Below are positions 35,102-46,799 of a DNA stretch of 60,000 bases, piece by piece. This stretch comes from Cryptomeria japonica. Taxonomy: Eukaryota > Streptophyta > Pinopsida > Cupressales > Cupressaceae. Location of the stretch: the NCBI RefSeq assembly GCF_030272615.1, contig NC_081414.1, positions 913,643,648 through 913,703,647 on the forward strand, read 5' to 3'. Numbering within the stretch: the first letter of the stretch is position 1; each line of letters opens with the position of its first letter. The position numbers and the translations under genes were made by a program. The notes under the pieces were generated by a model. That model saw only the letters and a list, made by a program, of their open reading frames with translations. It did no database searches and was not told the DNA's origin.

Positions 35102-37360
35102 GTGGATCTCTTAGCACTTTTAAGGTAGATGTAACCGAAATTCCTTCTTTGAATTGCTTGTTTGTTTTGATAAGGCTGGATGTGATAAGGTGTAGAGAAA
35201 TCTGAGATGTGTTATAGATTTAACTACCTAGTAATGAGAGGATTCACTCATGAACTAGTTTTAACCTACGTAGATGTGTCTCTTAGGATGAGCTTATCCT
35301 AGATATAGAAACAATCTAAAAAGTGATGTGATGTGTTTGAGTTCAAGCAATATCTAAAAGAGAATTTGGAACAAGAACCTCTTAATATTTTGAGAGTTTG
35401 GAATGGATTAATGATGAAATGATGATGTATGAGCAAGATGATGGATGAAATGTTTTCAACTTTAATAAAAACTTTGTGTTACAAATGGGACAAACTCTAT
35501 CTCTTCCCTTTCGGGTGTTGGTGGTATTTCTCGAGCTGTGTTGTATGTGATACAGATGTTTGGGAAAAAGTTGGGATTAATCTTACCTCCTTGGTTTTTG
35601 TGATAACTCAGAGCTCTATATTGCATAAAAGCTCTGCGGGTCAATGATTCTGAATCAAATTCATTTGTTTTGCCTTGAAGGTAGAGACGCATGTGACGCA
35701 GAAAAACTCTATGGGAGACAAAGATTTGCCTATTTATATAGAAGAATTTCCTCCTTTTGATCAAAGCCTTTGAGCTCAATGGTCTTCTTTTCAAGTTGAT
35801 TTTTTGATGACGCTTCTTCTTTCGCAAGATGTGAAGAATGGTCATAAAATTTGACTCTTTGTTGTTTGTACCTTGTTTCTGATGTTTTTGGTTGTTTTGA
35901 CAGATGTTTGGTTGGATGAATACTTTGTTTTTGGGATTGATTTTCTGATTTTTCTTTGACAAGAAAAACAAAGCAAGCACACAAACACAAGGATGTTGCC
36001 CCCAAAGGCACAAATGAGTATGGGTCTAGATCAACCCAATCCTTGGACTTGTATATGACCCTTCCTTTAGATGTATTTTAAGGTGTATTTCCAAAGCCTG
36101 AAGTTGGCTCAATTTGCACTTGGTCTTTAAAATGAACACACTTCAAACACTTTTTATCCCTAAGGTCAAATGGCTAGTTGTGATAAATTTAGCCCACATC
36201 TTGATATTTCTTCGACTTTGGTACTACATACCTTATGAATCCCGCCGTGGCAGGTAAGGATGTGATATACTAAGTCTTGCACAAGCATAACAAATAGATG
36301 ATCCCTATGATGGGGGAGTCACCACTTTTATCAAACCACAAGTGACTTTTCAAAAAGCTATGTTTCTACTCAAGGAAATATGTATGGTGAGTATCTTAGG
36401 AGCAAAACCATCTATGCTCTTGCACTAAATTATATCGCAAATATCCTCAATCAATAGAACAGGTGGGCTACTACTTAAAGGTGTTTAGTCATGTTCGATG
36501 TTTTTGGACATAAGTTCATTCTGCAGTGACTCACTTAAGAGCCTTGTAACTGGTGGTGGGGCCCATTTGTCCTTTCAGCCAGTTACACTGTAGGAACAAC
36601 TATACCCAAGGCTACAACTTTCACTCTCACCTGATTTCTATAGCGGCTCGAAGGATTTACCGCTCAAGGTCGTTCCCAAGAGTATCGATCCCTTAGCAGG
36701 CCTCTCTTAAAAAGATAAATTTTTTGAGTGTTACTAACACTTTTCTCTTGCACCTAGGACCACGAAAGCCAAGGGAGAGGATAGTGTGTGTTAGAGGTAG
36801 GACCACTCGATTGACTTTTTTTTTTTTTTTGCACAAGCGTGCCAAACACGTAAAACACTTGTTCTTTTTAATTTGTCATTGCAATGTGATCTAACTATTT
36901 GGAGATGTTGCTCCAACAGTCATGATGTTCTTTTTAACTTCAAAGGCAATGTGTTTTGTAATCTAGAATTTGGAAATCCTAGTCAACTTAATGAAATACA
37001 CATTTGCTTGAAGTAAAATTTGTTTGCAAAAATCAAAATAAATGGATTGTGTATTTTATGTGCACCAAATTTGAAAGTGTGGATTGTAAATTTTTTTATT
37101 TTGATGCAAAGAAAGCAAATTTGTTTGTTGATTTTAAGCACCAAAATGAAGATGAATCCTAACTTGCAATGGAAGTAAATGTTTGTTTTCAAGTTTTTAA
37201 AAGCACCAAAGGAAAATCTGTGATTTTTTTTTTTTTAATGATGAGTTTTAACTTGCACAAACCACAATTTGTTAGTAAAATCTATGTCCAAGGGGGGGCT
37301 TCCACAAGCCTAAGATTTTCAATTTTTCGGTTACAAGGTGAGTTTTACAACATTCTGTTG
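35102..37360 (-). other. Element 2 leader region
   Basis: Long untranslated region between the primer-binding site and gag. The 183-codon minus-strand frame at 35462-36013 and other short frames have no recognised domain. A GC-richer block near 36530-36720 may be structured but was not identified. Confidence 0.5.
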
Positions 37361-37612
37361 CAATAGTGCTAGTCTGCATTTAAACAGAAGCGCTATTTAA
37401 CACAGAAGCGCTGAAAGAAGGTTAAAACCAGAGAGGCAAAAGCGCTGAAAGATTTTCAATAGCGCCAAAAGAACGACAAACGCGCCAAAACAAATCCAAA
37501 AGCGCTGAAATTTGGACAATAGCGCTATTGTAAGAACAATAGTGCTAAAAGAAAAAGCATCGGTAGCGCTAGAACATGTTCAATAGCGCCAAAGCGCAAC
37601 CTGTGTGACAAA
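37361..37612 (-). repeat. AGCGCT motif cluster, 5' leader of element 2
   Basis: About eleven copies of (A/G)GCGCTATTG or AGCGCTTTTG read on the minus strand, at spacings near 20-25 bp, starting about 80 bp inside the 5' LTR. The same motif cluster occurs in the 3' spacer (20965-21168). Confidence 0.85.
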
Positions 37613-37667
37613 TTCAACAATCAGACATGTTAGTTTACAAAAAAAATGGTATTTTTTTTGGTGCTTG

Positions 37668-37687
37668 GATTCACGTCAGGTTCACCA
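37668..37687 (-). promoter_or_regulatory. Primer-binding site of element 2
   Basis: On the minus strand TGGTGAACCTGACGTGAATC starts two bases after the 5' LTR. It matches the element 1 site at 17 of 20 positions. Confidence 0.8.
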
Positions 37688-37689
37688 AA

Positions 37690-39066
37690 TGATGCTCTGC
37701 AAAAAGGGAAGGTTAGTCAATGATAACAAAACACAAACAAGAAGAAAAGCCAAGTTGTTAGTGTTAGAAATCATAAACAAAATACTTTCCTACACAAGCA
37801 TATCAAAAGAGATACCAAAAGCATGATAGAATGTCTAACTAGGGAGGTAAATATGATGAGGCATCTCCAAATGCCTCCTAACATGCTCTTGGCTTCTTCT
37901 CCCTTGTTCCTCTCCTCTCCAAGTTCCAAAATAGTGTAGCTCTTAGCAGCTTTTTGCACTATGGATGCTTATGGAGGATTGAGATTGTAGTATTGTGCTC
38001 CAAATGTAAAATGAAAAGCTAATATCAAGCTATTGATGCTAAAATGATTAATTTTAACCAAAATGACAAGATATTAGTTAATTATGCTAAAATGCTCTCT
38101 TAAAATGCCTATAGCTTAAATGCATACAAGTTTTTAGGATCTGGATTATGAAGAAATGGGCTCTATTTATAGGAAAAATGGAGCAATGGATGGTTGAGAT
38201 TGAGTAATCTCAACAAGGGTCAGGATTGAATGATTTCAAATCCATGTGAGGGCTTTCAACCCAATCCCAGGATGACAAGTGTCAATGTGAGATAGGTTGA
38301 GAGGGGAGAGAATAAGCATTAAATGCCTGATATGACTTTGGGATTTAGAGTCAAGGTTGGTTGAATGAATAAACTCTTTATTCAAAGAATAAAGCTTTTA
38401 TCCAATGGATAAACTCTTGTGCAAATGTGAAATGGATGAATATGGTCAAAACAATAAATGTTTGGGGGGACAAGTTTGAAATAACCATAAATGGTTATGT
38501 AAGAGCCATAAATGGTCATGGAAGACTTTGGGGGTTAATTTGTTGAACACACAAAGCATTAAATGCTTTTCAAAGACTTTGGAGTCTTTGAGAAGTGACT
38601 CCATTTTGCTTAGGAATGTGACAATAATTAGGGGATGGATTAGGCTAATTAGGAAGGGGTTAGAAGAATCTAGAAGGGGATTTAGGAATGCAATTGGATT
38701 TGGTGGGTGAGGGAAAATAGGATTTTATTAAAAATAAAAATTCATTTATTTCAATAAATGTGTGCAAGTTGCATTTGTAAGAAAATGCAAGTGGGGGGAT
38801 AATGATTTAAATAAATGTTTTATTTAATTTATTTAAAAGAGGAAAAAGGGGATTTAATTAAATAAATAGATTTTATTTATTTAATTGATTGGAATTTGAT
38901 TTAATGAATTAATTAAAATAAATTGAATAATTTATTTAATTAATAGAAGAATGTTTGGAGATGAATTAATTAAATATTAATTTAATTAACTAGTGGCTAG
39001 TGGATTTTTAATCAAATAAATAGCGTTTATTTATTTAATTAAGCTGGACAGATTTGTGTGACTACA
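37690..39066 (-). repeat. Element 2 5' LTR
   Basis: 1377 bp, TGTAGTCACAC at its minus-strand start. ATAGG (39067-39071) flanks it. Collinear with 17939-19315. Confidence 0.95.
38162..38171 (-). promoter_or_regulatory. TATA box of element 2 LTR promoter
   Basis: The minus strand reads CCTATAAATAGAGCCC here, a strong plant TATA consensus, conserved in the other LTR at 18411-18420. Confidence 0.6.
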
Positions 39067-39071
39067 ATAGG

Positions 39072-39479
39072 TATTTCAAACTTGTTTGTGAAGACTCACA
39101 TTTCAATTTGGAGGATGAATTTCAGGTTTCATCGAGATCGTATTTAATGAGAATCATGGAACGACCATTGTGACATCCTTTTATCTTTGGTTCTAGTTCA
39201 ACATTATCAGCACTTGATCCTAGTTTGTCACCTTTTGTTTTGATTAGGAAGGTACCTAATTGAATTATGGCCCATCACTATCTACCAAGGTCTTGGAAAC
39301 ACAAGAGTAGATTTTAGATACACAATCTTTATACATCTACATTGTTCCTACTAATTCCTATCTAAAATGGAAAGAACACATTTCTACTTGGTATATCTTC
39401 TTCCCAAAAGGGAGATATGTTTTGCGTAGGAATTCAATCATTTTTTTTCTTTAAGCATTCACCATTTTTGTATGATATT
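39072..39479. other. Unassigned sequence
   Basis: Continuation of the element 2 insertion target; no gene or repeat recognised. Confidence 0.4.
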
Positions 39480-40212
39480 ATACATTTTCAGGTGACTACA
39501 TAGTTTGCCTTTTTCCTTTCTATGGAGGCATAGTTGATTGTATATTTTTGATAGATTTAGTCCTTAGGGAGTACCATTGATTTATCCATTCATCACTCTT
39601 TCATCACTTGCATATGTTTGTATCTTTTCTCTCTTTGGAGAGGAGTTTTGTTCCTATTGGGTTTTTTCCTTTTCTTTGTTTTAAGAGATTAAATTGTAAA
39701 TGAGTACCTAAAATGGCCTAATATTCAAGACCCATAATCATAATTTTCATGTTTTGAATTATTTGAATATATCTAATTCTCTCTAAGTTACACTTAAGAG
39801 GGGGTGTCAACGTGAACATGCATTTTATCTATCTAGTTTACTAGTATGTTATATTCACAAGTTAAGTTTATTTAGGTTTTAGAAATTGTTCTAGAAGTTT
39901 CCATTATAAATTAGATCTTATCTTAGCTTTTATAATTTAATTCTTGAGTCCTAGGCCATTTAATAAATATCAATTCAACTGTCTCATTGTATAGGATTAA
40001 GACACATGTCACAATCTTGTCTAATCCAACCTATAAACGTTCTTTTATAAGCAAGGGATCATATGTACATTTTTTGATGTAGTGTCCAATATAAATCTAA
40101 TCTATTGTGTTTGTAATCAATAAATGATATTGATCTTTTGGTTATATTATGGAAGGCATATTTTGGTTTTTTTCGATGATCCTCGAGAATTGAGTCCATT
40201 AGTGACTCTAAA
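39480..40212 (+). mobile_element. Degraded Copia 3' end, copy A
   Basis: A T-rich 3' untranslated region with the 'ttggagaggag' and 'gagtacctaaaatggcct' landmarks precedes the purine tract AGAGGGGG and an LTR-like repeat starting TGTCAACG at 39805 and ending near 'gtgactctaa' (about 40212). It is related to copy B 723 bp downstream and to the window start. No coding sequence remains. Confidence 0.5.
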
Positions 40213-40922
40213 GATCTCCCTAAAAACCAAAAGATGCCTTCTACAAGAAAGCAACAATAGTAATAATATTACAAAAGTATGGGCAAAATGAGATATATTA
40301 ATATTGGAAACTACATCACTCTTTCATCACTTGCATATGTTTTTTTATATCTTCTCTCTCTTTTGGAGGGGATTTTTTCTCCCATTAGTTTTTCTCCTTT
40401 CTATGTTTGTGATATCTTGCATTATAAATGGCTACCTAATGTGGCTTAGTATCTAGAACTCTAATTATTTTCCTAATAATATGTAACATTTTCATATGTA
40501 GATATTTCTCCCTAAGTTACACTTGGGGGGGGGTGTTGTTGGTGTGGATAAGGTATTTTATCTATCTACTTCACTAGTAGGTCTTATATTCACACATTTA
40601 CTTAGATCCTATGAATATTTCTTGAAGTCTTAGTTGTCAATTATATCTTATCTTATCTATTGACATTTAATAATTATCAAGTTAGTTATCTCATTATTAT
40701 AGGATTGAGACACATTGCACAATCTTGTCTAATCCTACCTATCAACCTTTCCTTTATAAGCAAGGCATAATATGCACATTTGTATTATGTAATTTTGAAT
40801 ATCAATCTAATCTATTGTGCTCATAATTAGGCATTATTTTTTCTCTTGCTACTCTCTTATGGAAGATATCTTTTGAATTTGTAGGTGATCCTAGAGGATT
40901 GAGTCAATTGGCGACTCTAACA
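40213..40922 (+). mobile_element. Degraded Copia 3' end, copy B
   Basis: The block 'catcactctttcatcacttg' at 40314 repeats that at 39591. A purine tract (GGGGGGGGG) leads into an LTR-like repeat starting TGTTGTTGGTGTGG at 40534 and ending GCGACTCTAACA at 40922. No target duplication was identified. Confidence 0.5.
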
Positions 40923-40924
40923 TA

Positions 40925-41250
40925 AAGTCCATCATGACAGCCTAGACCATTCCAAAAAATGCAGTGCTTCATGACTTCTGAAGCCCTCTAAATTATTCTG
41001 ATAATAAAATTTCTTTTAATGTGAACAACATTCTTCATGATGATAAGTTATTAAGTCTAATCGACTTCTAAGCATGTCATCCAAAGGGATGACAAGAGGC
41101 AATACAATGTCTTACAATTTTTTTTCTAGAATTTGCCTCCATGATGGGAATGCATAACCCATTTGATGAAAAGCACTAAACCTTGGTACTATGTGGATAA
41201 AGCCAAATCCTCCAAATTTCTAAGGGAGAGAACAAAATTTCTAGGATATT
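40925..41250 (-). pseudogene. Possible LINE reverse transcriptase relic
   Basis: Read on the minus strand, about 41250 to 40925 gives GGFGFIHI...SAFHQ and further LINE-like stretches (KHCIFWNGLG) across several stops and frame changes. This resembles the C-terminal part of plant L1-type ORF2. No catalytic motif is present, so the call is tentative. Confidence 0.35.
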
Positions 41251-42537
41251 TGATTGAAACTGTAATGTGAAGAAAATAAGATTCACTAGCAAACTAGGAA
41301 ACTTAGGCCCATTTCCACTTTGATTACATTGAGAGGGAAAATGATCCACTTAGACTAAGATGTTATAAGGCACAAGGTGAAGTCAATAATTTCTCATGGG
41401 GGGTACTTGAAAGTGACTCTACAAATTAGGGAGAAGAAGGCAAGATTGGATGACGAGATGACCTTTTTGTGTGTGTGCAAGACCTTGTAATAGGTTGAGA
41501 ATTTAATTCTAGAAGAGAATACAACAAAGTAAATTATAACTAGACCATAGTCCAAACTTGAAGCAAAAGTGCAGGGACTAGGTCACCTAGATTAGCCTGC
41601 TCCCATGATTGGGCCATTGTGCTCGGTCTGCTCCTGACACTTTTTGCTTTGATTAATTGTAGACTATAGATCTCCACATGATTAACCTGTATCTATTTTC
41701 ATAGGTGTGCCACTTGTTCTTGCACAACATAAAAGAGGAAAATGTTGGGTAGAAAGGGGTTTGCCTAAGTCAAAACCCAATTTTGGAATCAACCTTGAAA
41801 TTGAATTGAATTGAACTTGAAGGGAAAGCATGTTGATATATAGTAGATGCTAGATTTGAGAATAGAAATGTCTTATACCTTGATGAGACTAATTATTTTT
41901 TAGAGATGATCACAAATATTGATGCAATAGTATGACTCCACACAAAAGACCTAAAAGGACATTACAAAATACATGCTTGCATGGAGGTTGTTGAATGTTG
42001 CCACACAGAAGAATATGATGGGATGAAATGCCTTGAATGCTTGAATTAATTTTTTTATAGTTCTTCTCCTATGCTTAGTTTGTGATTCATAATTACCCAC
42101 CTTCTCGGACCTAAAACGAGGGAGGATACCTTGCTTATGTACCTCTCCAAATCATTTTAGGGTGTAAAATTCATAGCAAATCAACACGAGAAAAGATTTC
42201 TCACTCACCCTAGCCAAGAATGTTGTGATTTGAATTTGGGACCAAACATTAGGGAGAAGGTCGCCCTAGGTAACCTACTCCCAAGATCGAGGCGTACTAG
42301 GTAACCTGCCCTCCCAACGTGGCCTCAAATTGGGACATGAGGTCCAAAATGAGAATACGTAGTTAGAATGACATATGGAATTGAGTTGTGATGAACGAGA
42401 CCAGAGGTGGGAGGTCATACATGCCAAAATAGGGCCTAGTTGAGCAAGAAGTTGCACAGGGATGCAATTTACAATGCTACAATTATCCCTTTCTTTAGTG
42501 AGATTATGAGGCCCACACACATACTCATCATAAATTA

Positions 42538-42540
<3 letters not shown>
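41251..42540. other. Unassigned AT-rich sequence
   Basis: No coding frame recognised. It may be further degraded retroelement; 42250-42330 contains two related 'ctaggtaacct' segments. Confidence 0.35.

Positions 42541-42616
<76 letters not shown>
42541..42616 (+). repeat. (GA)38 microsatellite
   Basis: An uninterrupted GA dinucleotide run of 76 bp. The open frame across its complement is an artefact. Confidence 0.98.
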
Positions 42617-42618
<2 letters not shown>

Positions 42619-44508
42619 TCATTCATTATTTTTTTAATACATTTAATTTTCTAAGTGCATTAATACCTATTGGGTTCCACCCTAGGCCTAGGCCACCCTA
42701 AGTGGACTTTTCCTCTAAATCTCCAAGAAATTACATTCACTCTTATTTAATTGCTTAGTTGAATCTTACAATACCTCAATTCATATTATTAAAATTTTGT
42801 TTGGAAAAGTATATTTTGGAATCTCCATCTTTATAGATTAGTCTTGAACTTTTTCATACAGGTGGTCGAATAGAAAGTGTGATAAAAGTTGAGATGGGTA
42901 GAAAAGATAATTAATGGACAGATGCTTGTTTATGCACCAAATAGATCAATCATATACTTCACCTATACATTTAAATATGTTTTCACAAAAACATAAAAAA
43001 ATGAACTTAAATGACCAATAGATTATATTGCCTTTTTTATGATGGGAATAGGCCCTACATAGACAATTGACATATTAACAACTTACACTAAGCACACTTT
43101 TAATCCTTACAAATGATTCATGATTGCAATGTCAAGAAGTGCATGTGTACATCAAGGTTTACCAAAATTGAAAGAGAACTCTAGATAATGAAAGCCCACC
43201 ACCATGAATTAGGGTGATTTGTAAGTATGCTCTCCTCCATCGTTGATTGGGCTTTCTCCACTAGAAAAAGCATTCACACCTTTGTCGTGTGGAGCATATT
43301 TACCTCTATGTAAGACTAACAAGATGGGACAACCCCATTGTTTTTGGTCTAATAAACAAAAAGGAGTCCCACAAGCATGATAAAAAGAAGCCAAGGGATG
43401 ACAAGACCTCTCATACAAACGTTAACCGACAGTTGATCTTTACTTGCCATTCAAGTGCAGTGATGTTGAGATGCATATGCTCATTACCGAAAGCTGAGAA
43501 ATAATATAATAGTTTTACGATTTCCCATTCAGCTGATGTAATTGCAGAGCATGCTGAGTCTCTTTTAAAACCAATACTTATTCATTTCCTTGACTGCTCG
43601 TTAGAAGATAAGACTGAAAGGGTCCCATGATAGCAGCAAAACTTTAACACGTTATCACACACAATCCAATTATAAATAAAGTTGTTCGACTCAACGTCGA
43701 AATCTTGTTGGGTGATCATATTATCCTATTCTTATCATTCCATTTGTCTGCTAAAGGCAAGAGCCTGCATATTGACGTCTGTAAATATAAATCAAATCTA
43801 TTCTAAGATTTGTCCTCACAATATAAATCTATTCTAAGATTTTGTCCTCACTATCAGTGTCTTCTTTTCATTAGGTCAAAAGTTTGCCACTTTTGGCATA
43901 TCATTCGTCCTTATTATTTGTTATTGATTTGTTAAAGCTCTCTCACATATCCAAATTTGATTTTTTTAACTATGTTAGAACGTACATCTCATATGTATTC
44001 ATTTCTGCTTTATTCATGGTGTCTGAATCGTTTTAGTTTACTTTCCATGCACTATAATATAAATATAAATATGAATTGAAAAGTAATCTCTTCTCAACTT
44101 TAGTCAGAGTTGGTAGTCTTCTGAAATTTGTGCTGCACGCAATATCTCATCTCATGTGTTTTTTTATTTGGCTAAACTGTAGAAAACAAAGCGTGATTAC
44201 TGAAATTATGATATAAAATGCTTTGGAACGAAACTTTATATGAATCCCAACTGATATTTTAATCACTCTAGGTATCATTCAAATTATGCTTTTTCTGTAC
44301 TGAAAAGAAATGATTTTTCGTTTGTCTGAAGCGAAAAAGTATAAGGACGGCCATGCTTTCATAGTGTATTCATCTAAAAACAAGAACAGGAAACAGATAA
44401 TGAAACGGAACGGAAATGCAGTCTTTCAGTTTATTATATAGTAAATTTATTGAAAACTAAAGAGAACAGTACAACAAAAGGGAAAGCAGAAAATATAGAG
44501 AGTTCTAA
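42617..44508. other. No recognisable feature
   Basis: AT-rich sequence; short open frames (for example 43209-43504 on both strands) show no domain. Confidence 0.5.
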
Positions 44509-44830
44509 TGAGCTTTATCCTGAGCAACAAGTTGATTCAATTTGTGAGATAATTCAAGGGGAAGATGCCTCTGATCCATAATATTCCAATCTTGCATATA
44601 CTCGGATGCCCACTTAGCCAAACAGTCGGCCACACCATTCCACTCCTGAGGGATATGGGAAAAAATGACAGAGTCAAGGGTCCGGCATAACTGAGTGATC
44701 TGCTTAATAACCAGAGCCAGTCAACATCCGTCAGCTCTTTTTTATTCAATAAGTTGACAACCACCTAGGAGTCTGTCTCACAAATGATCCTGGGCCACCC
44801 CTGCTTGCAACATTGCTCAAACATTAGATA
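44509..44830 (-). pseudogene. RNase H-like fragment of a non-LTR retroelement type
   Basis: On the minus strand the reading ICETDS...VVVNLLNKKELTDVDW changes frame near 44690 and continues as KQITQLCRTLDSVIF, SHIPQEWNGVADCLAKWASE and a C-terminus ending in a TAG near 44509. The Asp in ETDS and the EWNGVADCLA motif are typical of the RNase H (RVT_3) domain linked to plant LINEs. Roughly the last 110 residues remain, with one stop and one frameshift. The upstream RT is absent. Confidence 0.6.
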
Positions 44831-46471
44831 TTTATGTAAGCTCGAATATTATATAGTGAATAAGCAAGGAAAAATTAGATAATTAGATAAGCTGGAATAT
44901 TATAGTAAGAGTATGTAAAGATCTTTTGGGAAGGTTAATAATAGTTTTATTGGTCAAACATTATATATTTATGTATTTTTCAAATCTATTTTATTGATAG
45001 AATTATTTTAGAGATATATTGTCATTTGGAGATATATTGTCATTTGATAATATTTTAAGATACTTTAAAATCTAATATCATTAGTTTATAACATAAGAGG
45101 TTTTGATGAATATATATATAAATACACAACTTTTAATTTATCATAATTTATCGACAATTATTTGTAACAACATTAAGAATGACTATAGAAACTATCAACC
45201 ACAAGAAATTTAATTTATTTAAATTTTTATTTAGTAATGCATCTTTAAATAACACTCTTGTTATTTCAAAACAATGCATACATACAAATGCAATATCTTG
45301 TATATAGTATGAACATTTGTTCCAAATAAATGACCAAGAGATTTGGAAAATCAATAAAACATGAGCTATAACAACATTAAATGCATATACATCATTGATA
45401 TGCATGCAATGTTATTAAGTAATTATAATCTAGTCAAAATTTATTAAAATTATGTTAATAGTTATAAAATATATTCAAGATGTGCCATAAAAACTAGACT
45501 AAATCTATTTCCCTCTGTACATAATAAACAATTTTGTTATCATCTATGGATGAGAGAAAAGTAAAATATAAAAATAAGAAAAAAACAAAAAAAAAAAAGA
45601 TTCTTATACCTTGTTCTCCTTCATCACCTAGAAGTCAAAGCTTCATAAAGAAAACATGCATTCAAAGCCCTTCTTGTTATGTATTCAAAGATAGAATGAG
45701 ATGATTGGATAGACTTATTTTGCTTTTAAAATATCAATATAATTGTTGTGCCTTGCATTCATGCCCCATTGTTCTACTTGGTAAACATGGGACCCCCTTT
45801 CTTTTTCTTTATTTCTCTTAGGGATTTTGTTCCCCTAGTGTCCTTCCTATATTTCCCATTTGTTTTTCTTTTCACTTTTGTTTTCAATTAAAATCGGAGT
45901 TTGAACTTTGGGCTCTCATTGGTCCTCTTTTTCTTTAGATGATTGGTCCTTGATGATTAAATCATAATTTTTCTCCCTTATCTTCTTTTGTGTTGTTGGT
46001 TGGACATCCAGGGTGACCTATTTCCATTTTAAAAATGGAACACCTAAACCTTGATGCCCAATATCGGGTCTTTTGGTTTTCCTCTTCAGGGATTGAACAT
46101 TGGGGGGTCCTTGTTCATTTGATGAAAGAAAAATGGGAAGATTGACCATCGAACCCTAATGTGTTCTTTGTTTAACCTACCTCCAATCCATGAACCCAAA
46201 CTAGGTACATTACATTAATGGTGGTTGATAGCATGCTAACATATACACCCCCACCTATGAAAAGCCAATTTTTGACAAATTTTTTCACCAATCTAAATAA
46301 AATAAGGGATAATTTTGGAGCTCTAAAATCAACTATTTTCATAAACCCATGCTCTAGTTGTAAGTACACTTAGATTTTAAAGCCCTATCACAATTATTGT
46401 TGAAAAGATTTCCCTAAGACGTTTGAGGATAGTCTTTGACATTGACAAGTTGGTTTTCTTCTCTCTCTTTG
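44831..46471. other. AT-rich sequence without recognised genes
   Basis: Nothing recognisable; short frames on the minus strand at 45148-45405 and 46172-46369 have no domain. Confidence 0.5.
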
Positions 46472-46518
46472 TGTTGTAAATAAGACACACCCAGACTGAC
46501 GATGGACTGGTCCAAGAG

Positions 46519-46590
46519 GGGCTAGTAGCTCAGTGGTAGAGCACTCCAACAATGTATGGAAGGTCCTAGGTTCGAGTCCTAGCTGGTCCA
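46519..46590 (+). repeat. tRNA-like sequence in left TRIM LTR
   Basis: The 7-bp acceptor stem GGGCTAG/CTGGTCC pairs with wobbles; the D-arm is TAGCTCAGTGGTAGAGCA (A box); the T-arm is CTAGG-TTCGAGT-CCTAG, perfectly paired (B box). The anticodon arm has the right length but pairs poorly and position 33 is not T, so it is not a functional tRNA. Confidence 0.75.
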
Positions 46591-46718
46591 TGTCTCAACA
46601 TGGTATCAGAGCCAAGTCCAGGCTAGGAGCCCCAAGCACACGAGAGGTGTGGCTTAAGGTGGGGTGTTGGTGTTGGAAATAAGCCATGCCTGGACTGACG
46701 ATGGACTGGTCCAAGAGG

Positions 46719-46789
46719 AGCCAGTAGCTCACTGGTAGAGCACTCTAGCAGTGTATGGAAGGTCCTAGGTTCGAGTCCTAGCTGGTCCG
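46719..46789 (+). repeat. tRNA-like sequence in right TRIM LTR
   Basis: Same structure as the left copy, with identical T-arm; the acceptor stem has one mismatch (GAGCCAG against CTGGTCC) and the D-loop one change (TAGCTCACTGG). Confidence 0.7.
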
Positions 46790-46799
46790 TATCTCAACA

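Larger units (their letters stand above)
17939..39066 (-). mobile_element. Element 2: complete 21.1-kb Tat-type Ty3/Gypsy retrotransposon
   Basis: Two 1377-bp LTRs (17939-19315 and 37690-39066) bound the element, and ATAGG lies directly outside both ends (17934-17938 and 39067-39071). Read on the minus strand the order is: 5' LTR, primer-binding site, 2.6-kb leader with AGCGCT motifs, gag, protease, G-patch, RT, RNase H, archaeal-type RNase H, integrase, then 8.4 kb of spacer carrying a plant mobile domain gene in the opposite direction, polypurine tract and 3' LTR. Gag-pol occupies a single reading frame broken by five in-frame stops with no frameshift. The large size, dual RNase H and antisense extra gene fit the Tat/Ogre-like group. 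Confidence 0.96.
46472..46799 (+). mobile_element. TRIM (miniature LTR retrotransposon) with tRNA-like LTRs
   Basis: Two 129-bp direct repeats (46472-46600 and 46671-46799) begin TGTTG(T/G)AAATAAG and end TCTCAACA. Directly after the first comes TGGTATCAGAGCC (46601), the canonical initiator-methionine primer-binding site, and a purine-rich AAGGTGGGG lies just before the second. The internal region is only 70 bp and non-coding, so the 328-bp unit has the structure of a TRIM. Each LTR contains a tRNA-like sequence with A and B boxes. A clear target duplication was not found; both flanks are CT-rich. Confidence 0.8.

Noticed and set aside
35462-36013. 183-codon minus-strand frame in the element 2 leader as a gene
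   Set aside because: No recognisable domain, low-complexity Lys/Asn content, position in an untranslated leader.
42275-42622. Minus-strand 115-codon frame starting in a Leu-Ser run
   Set aside because: Its N-terminal half is the complement of the GA microsatellite, and the remainder has no domain.
46517-46590. A functional tRNA gene
   Set aside because: The A and B boxes and T-arm are good, but the anticodon stem does not pair and there are two copies in LTR context, so it is annotated as tRNA-like sequence.
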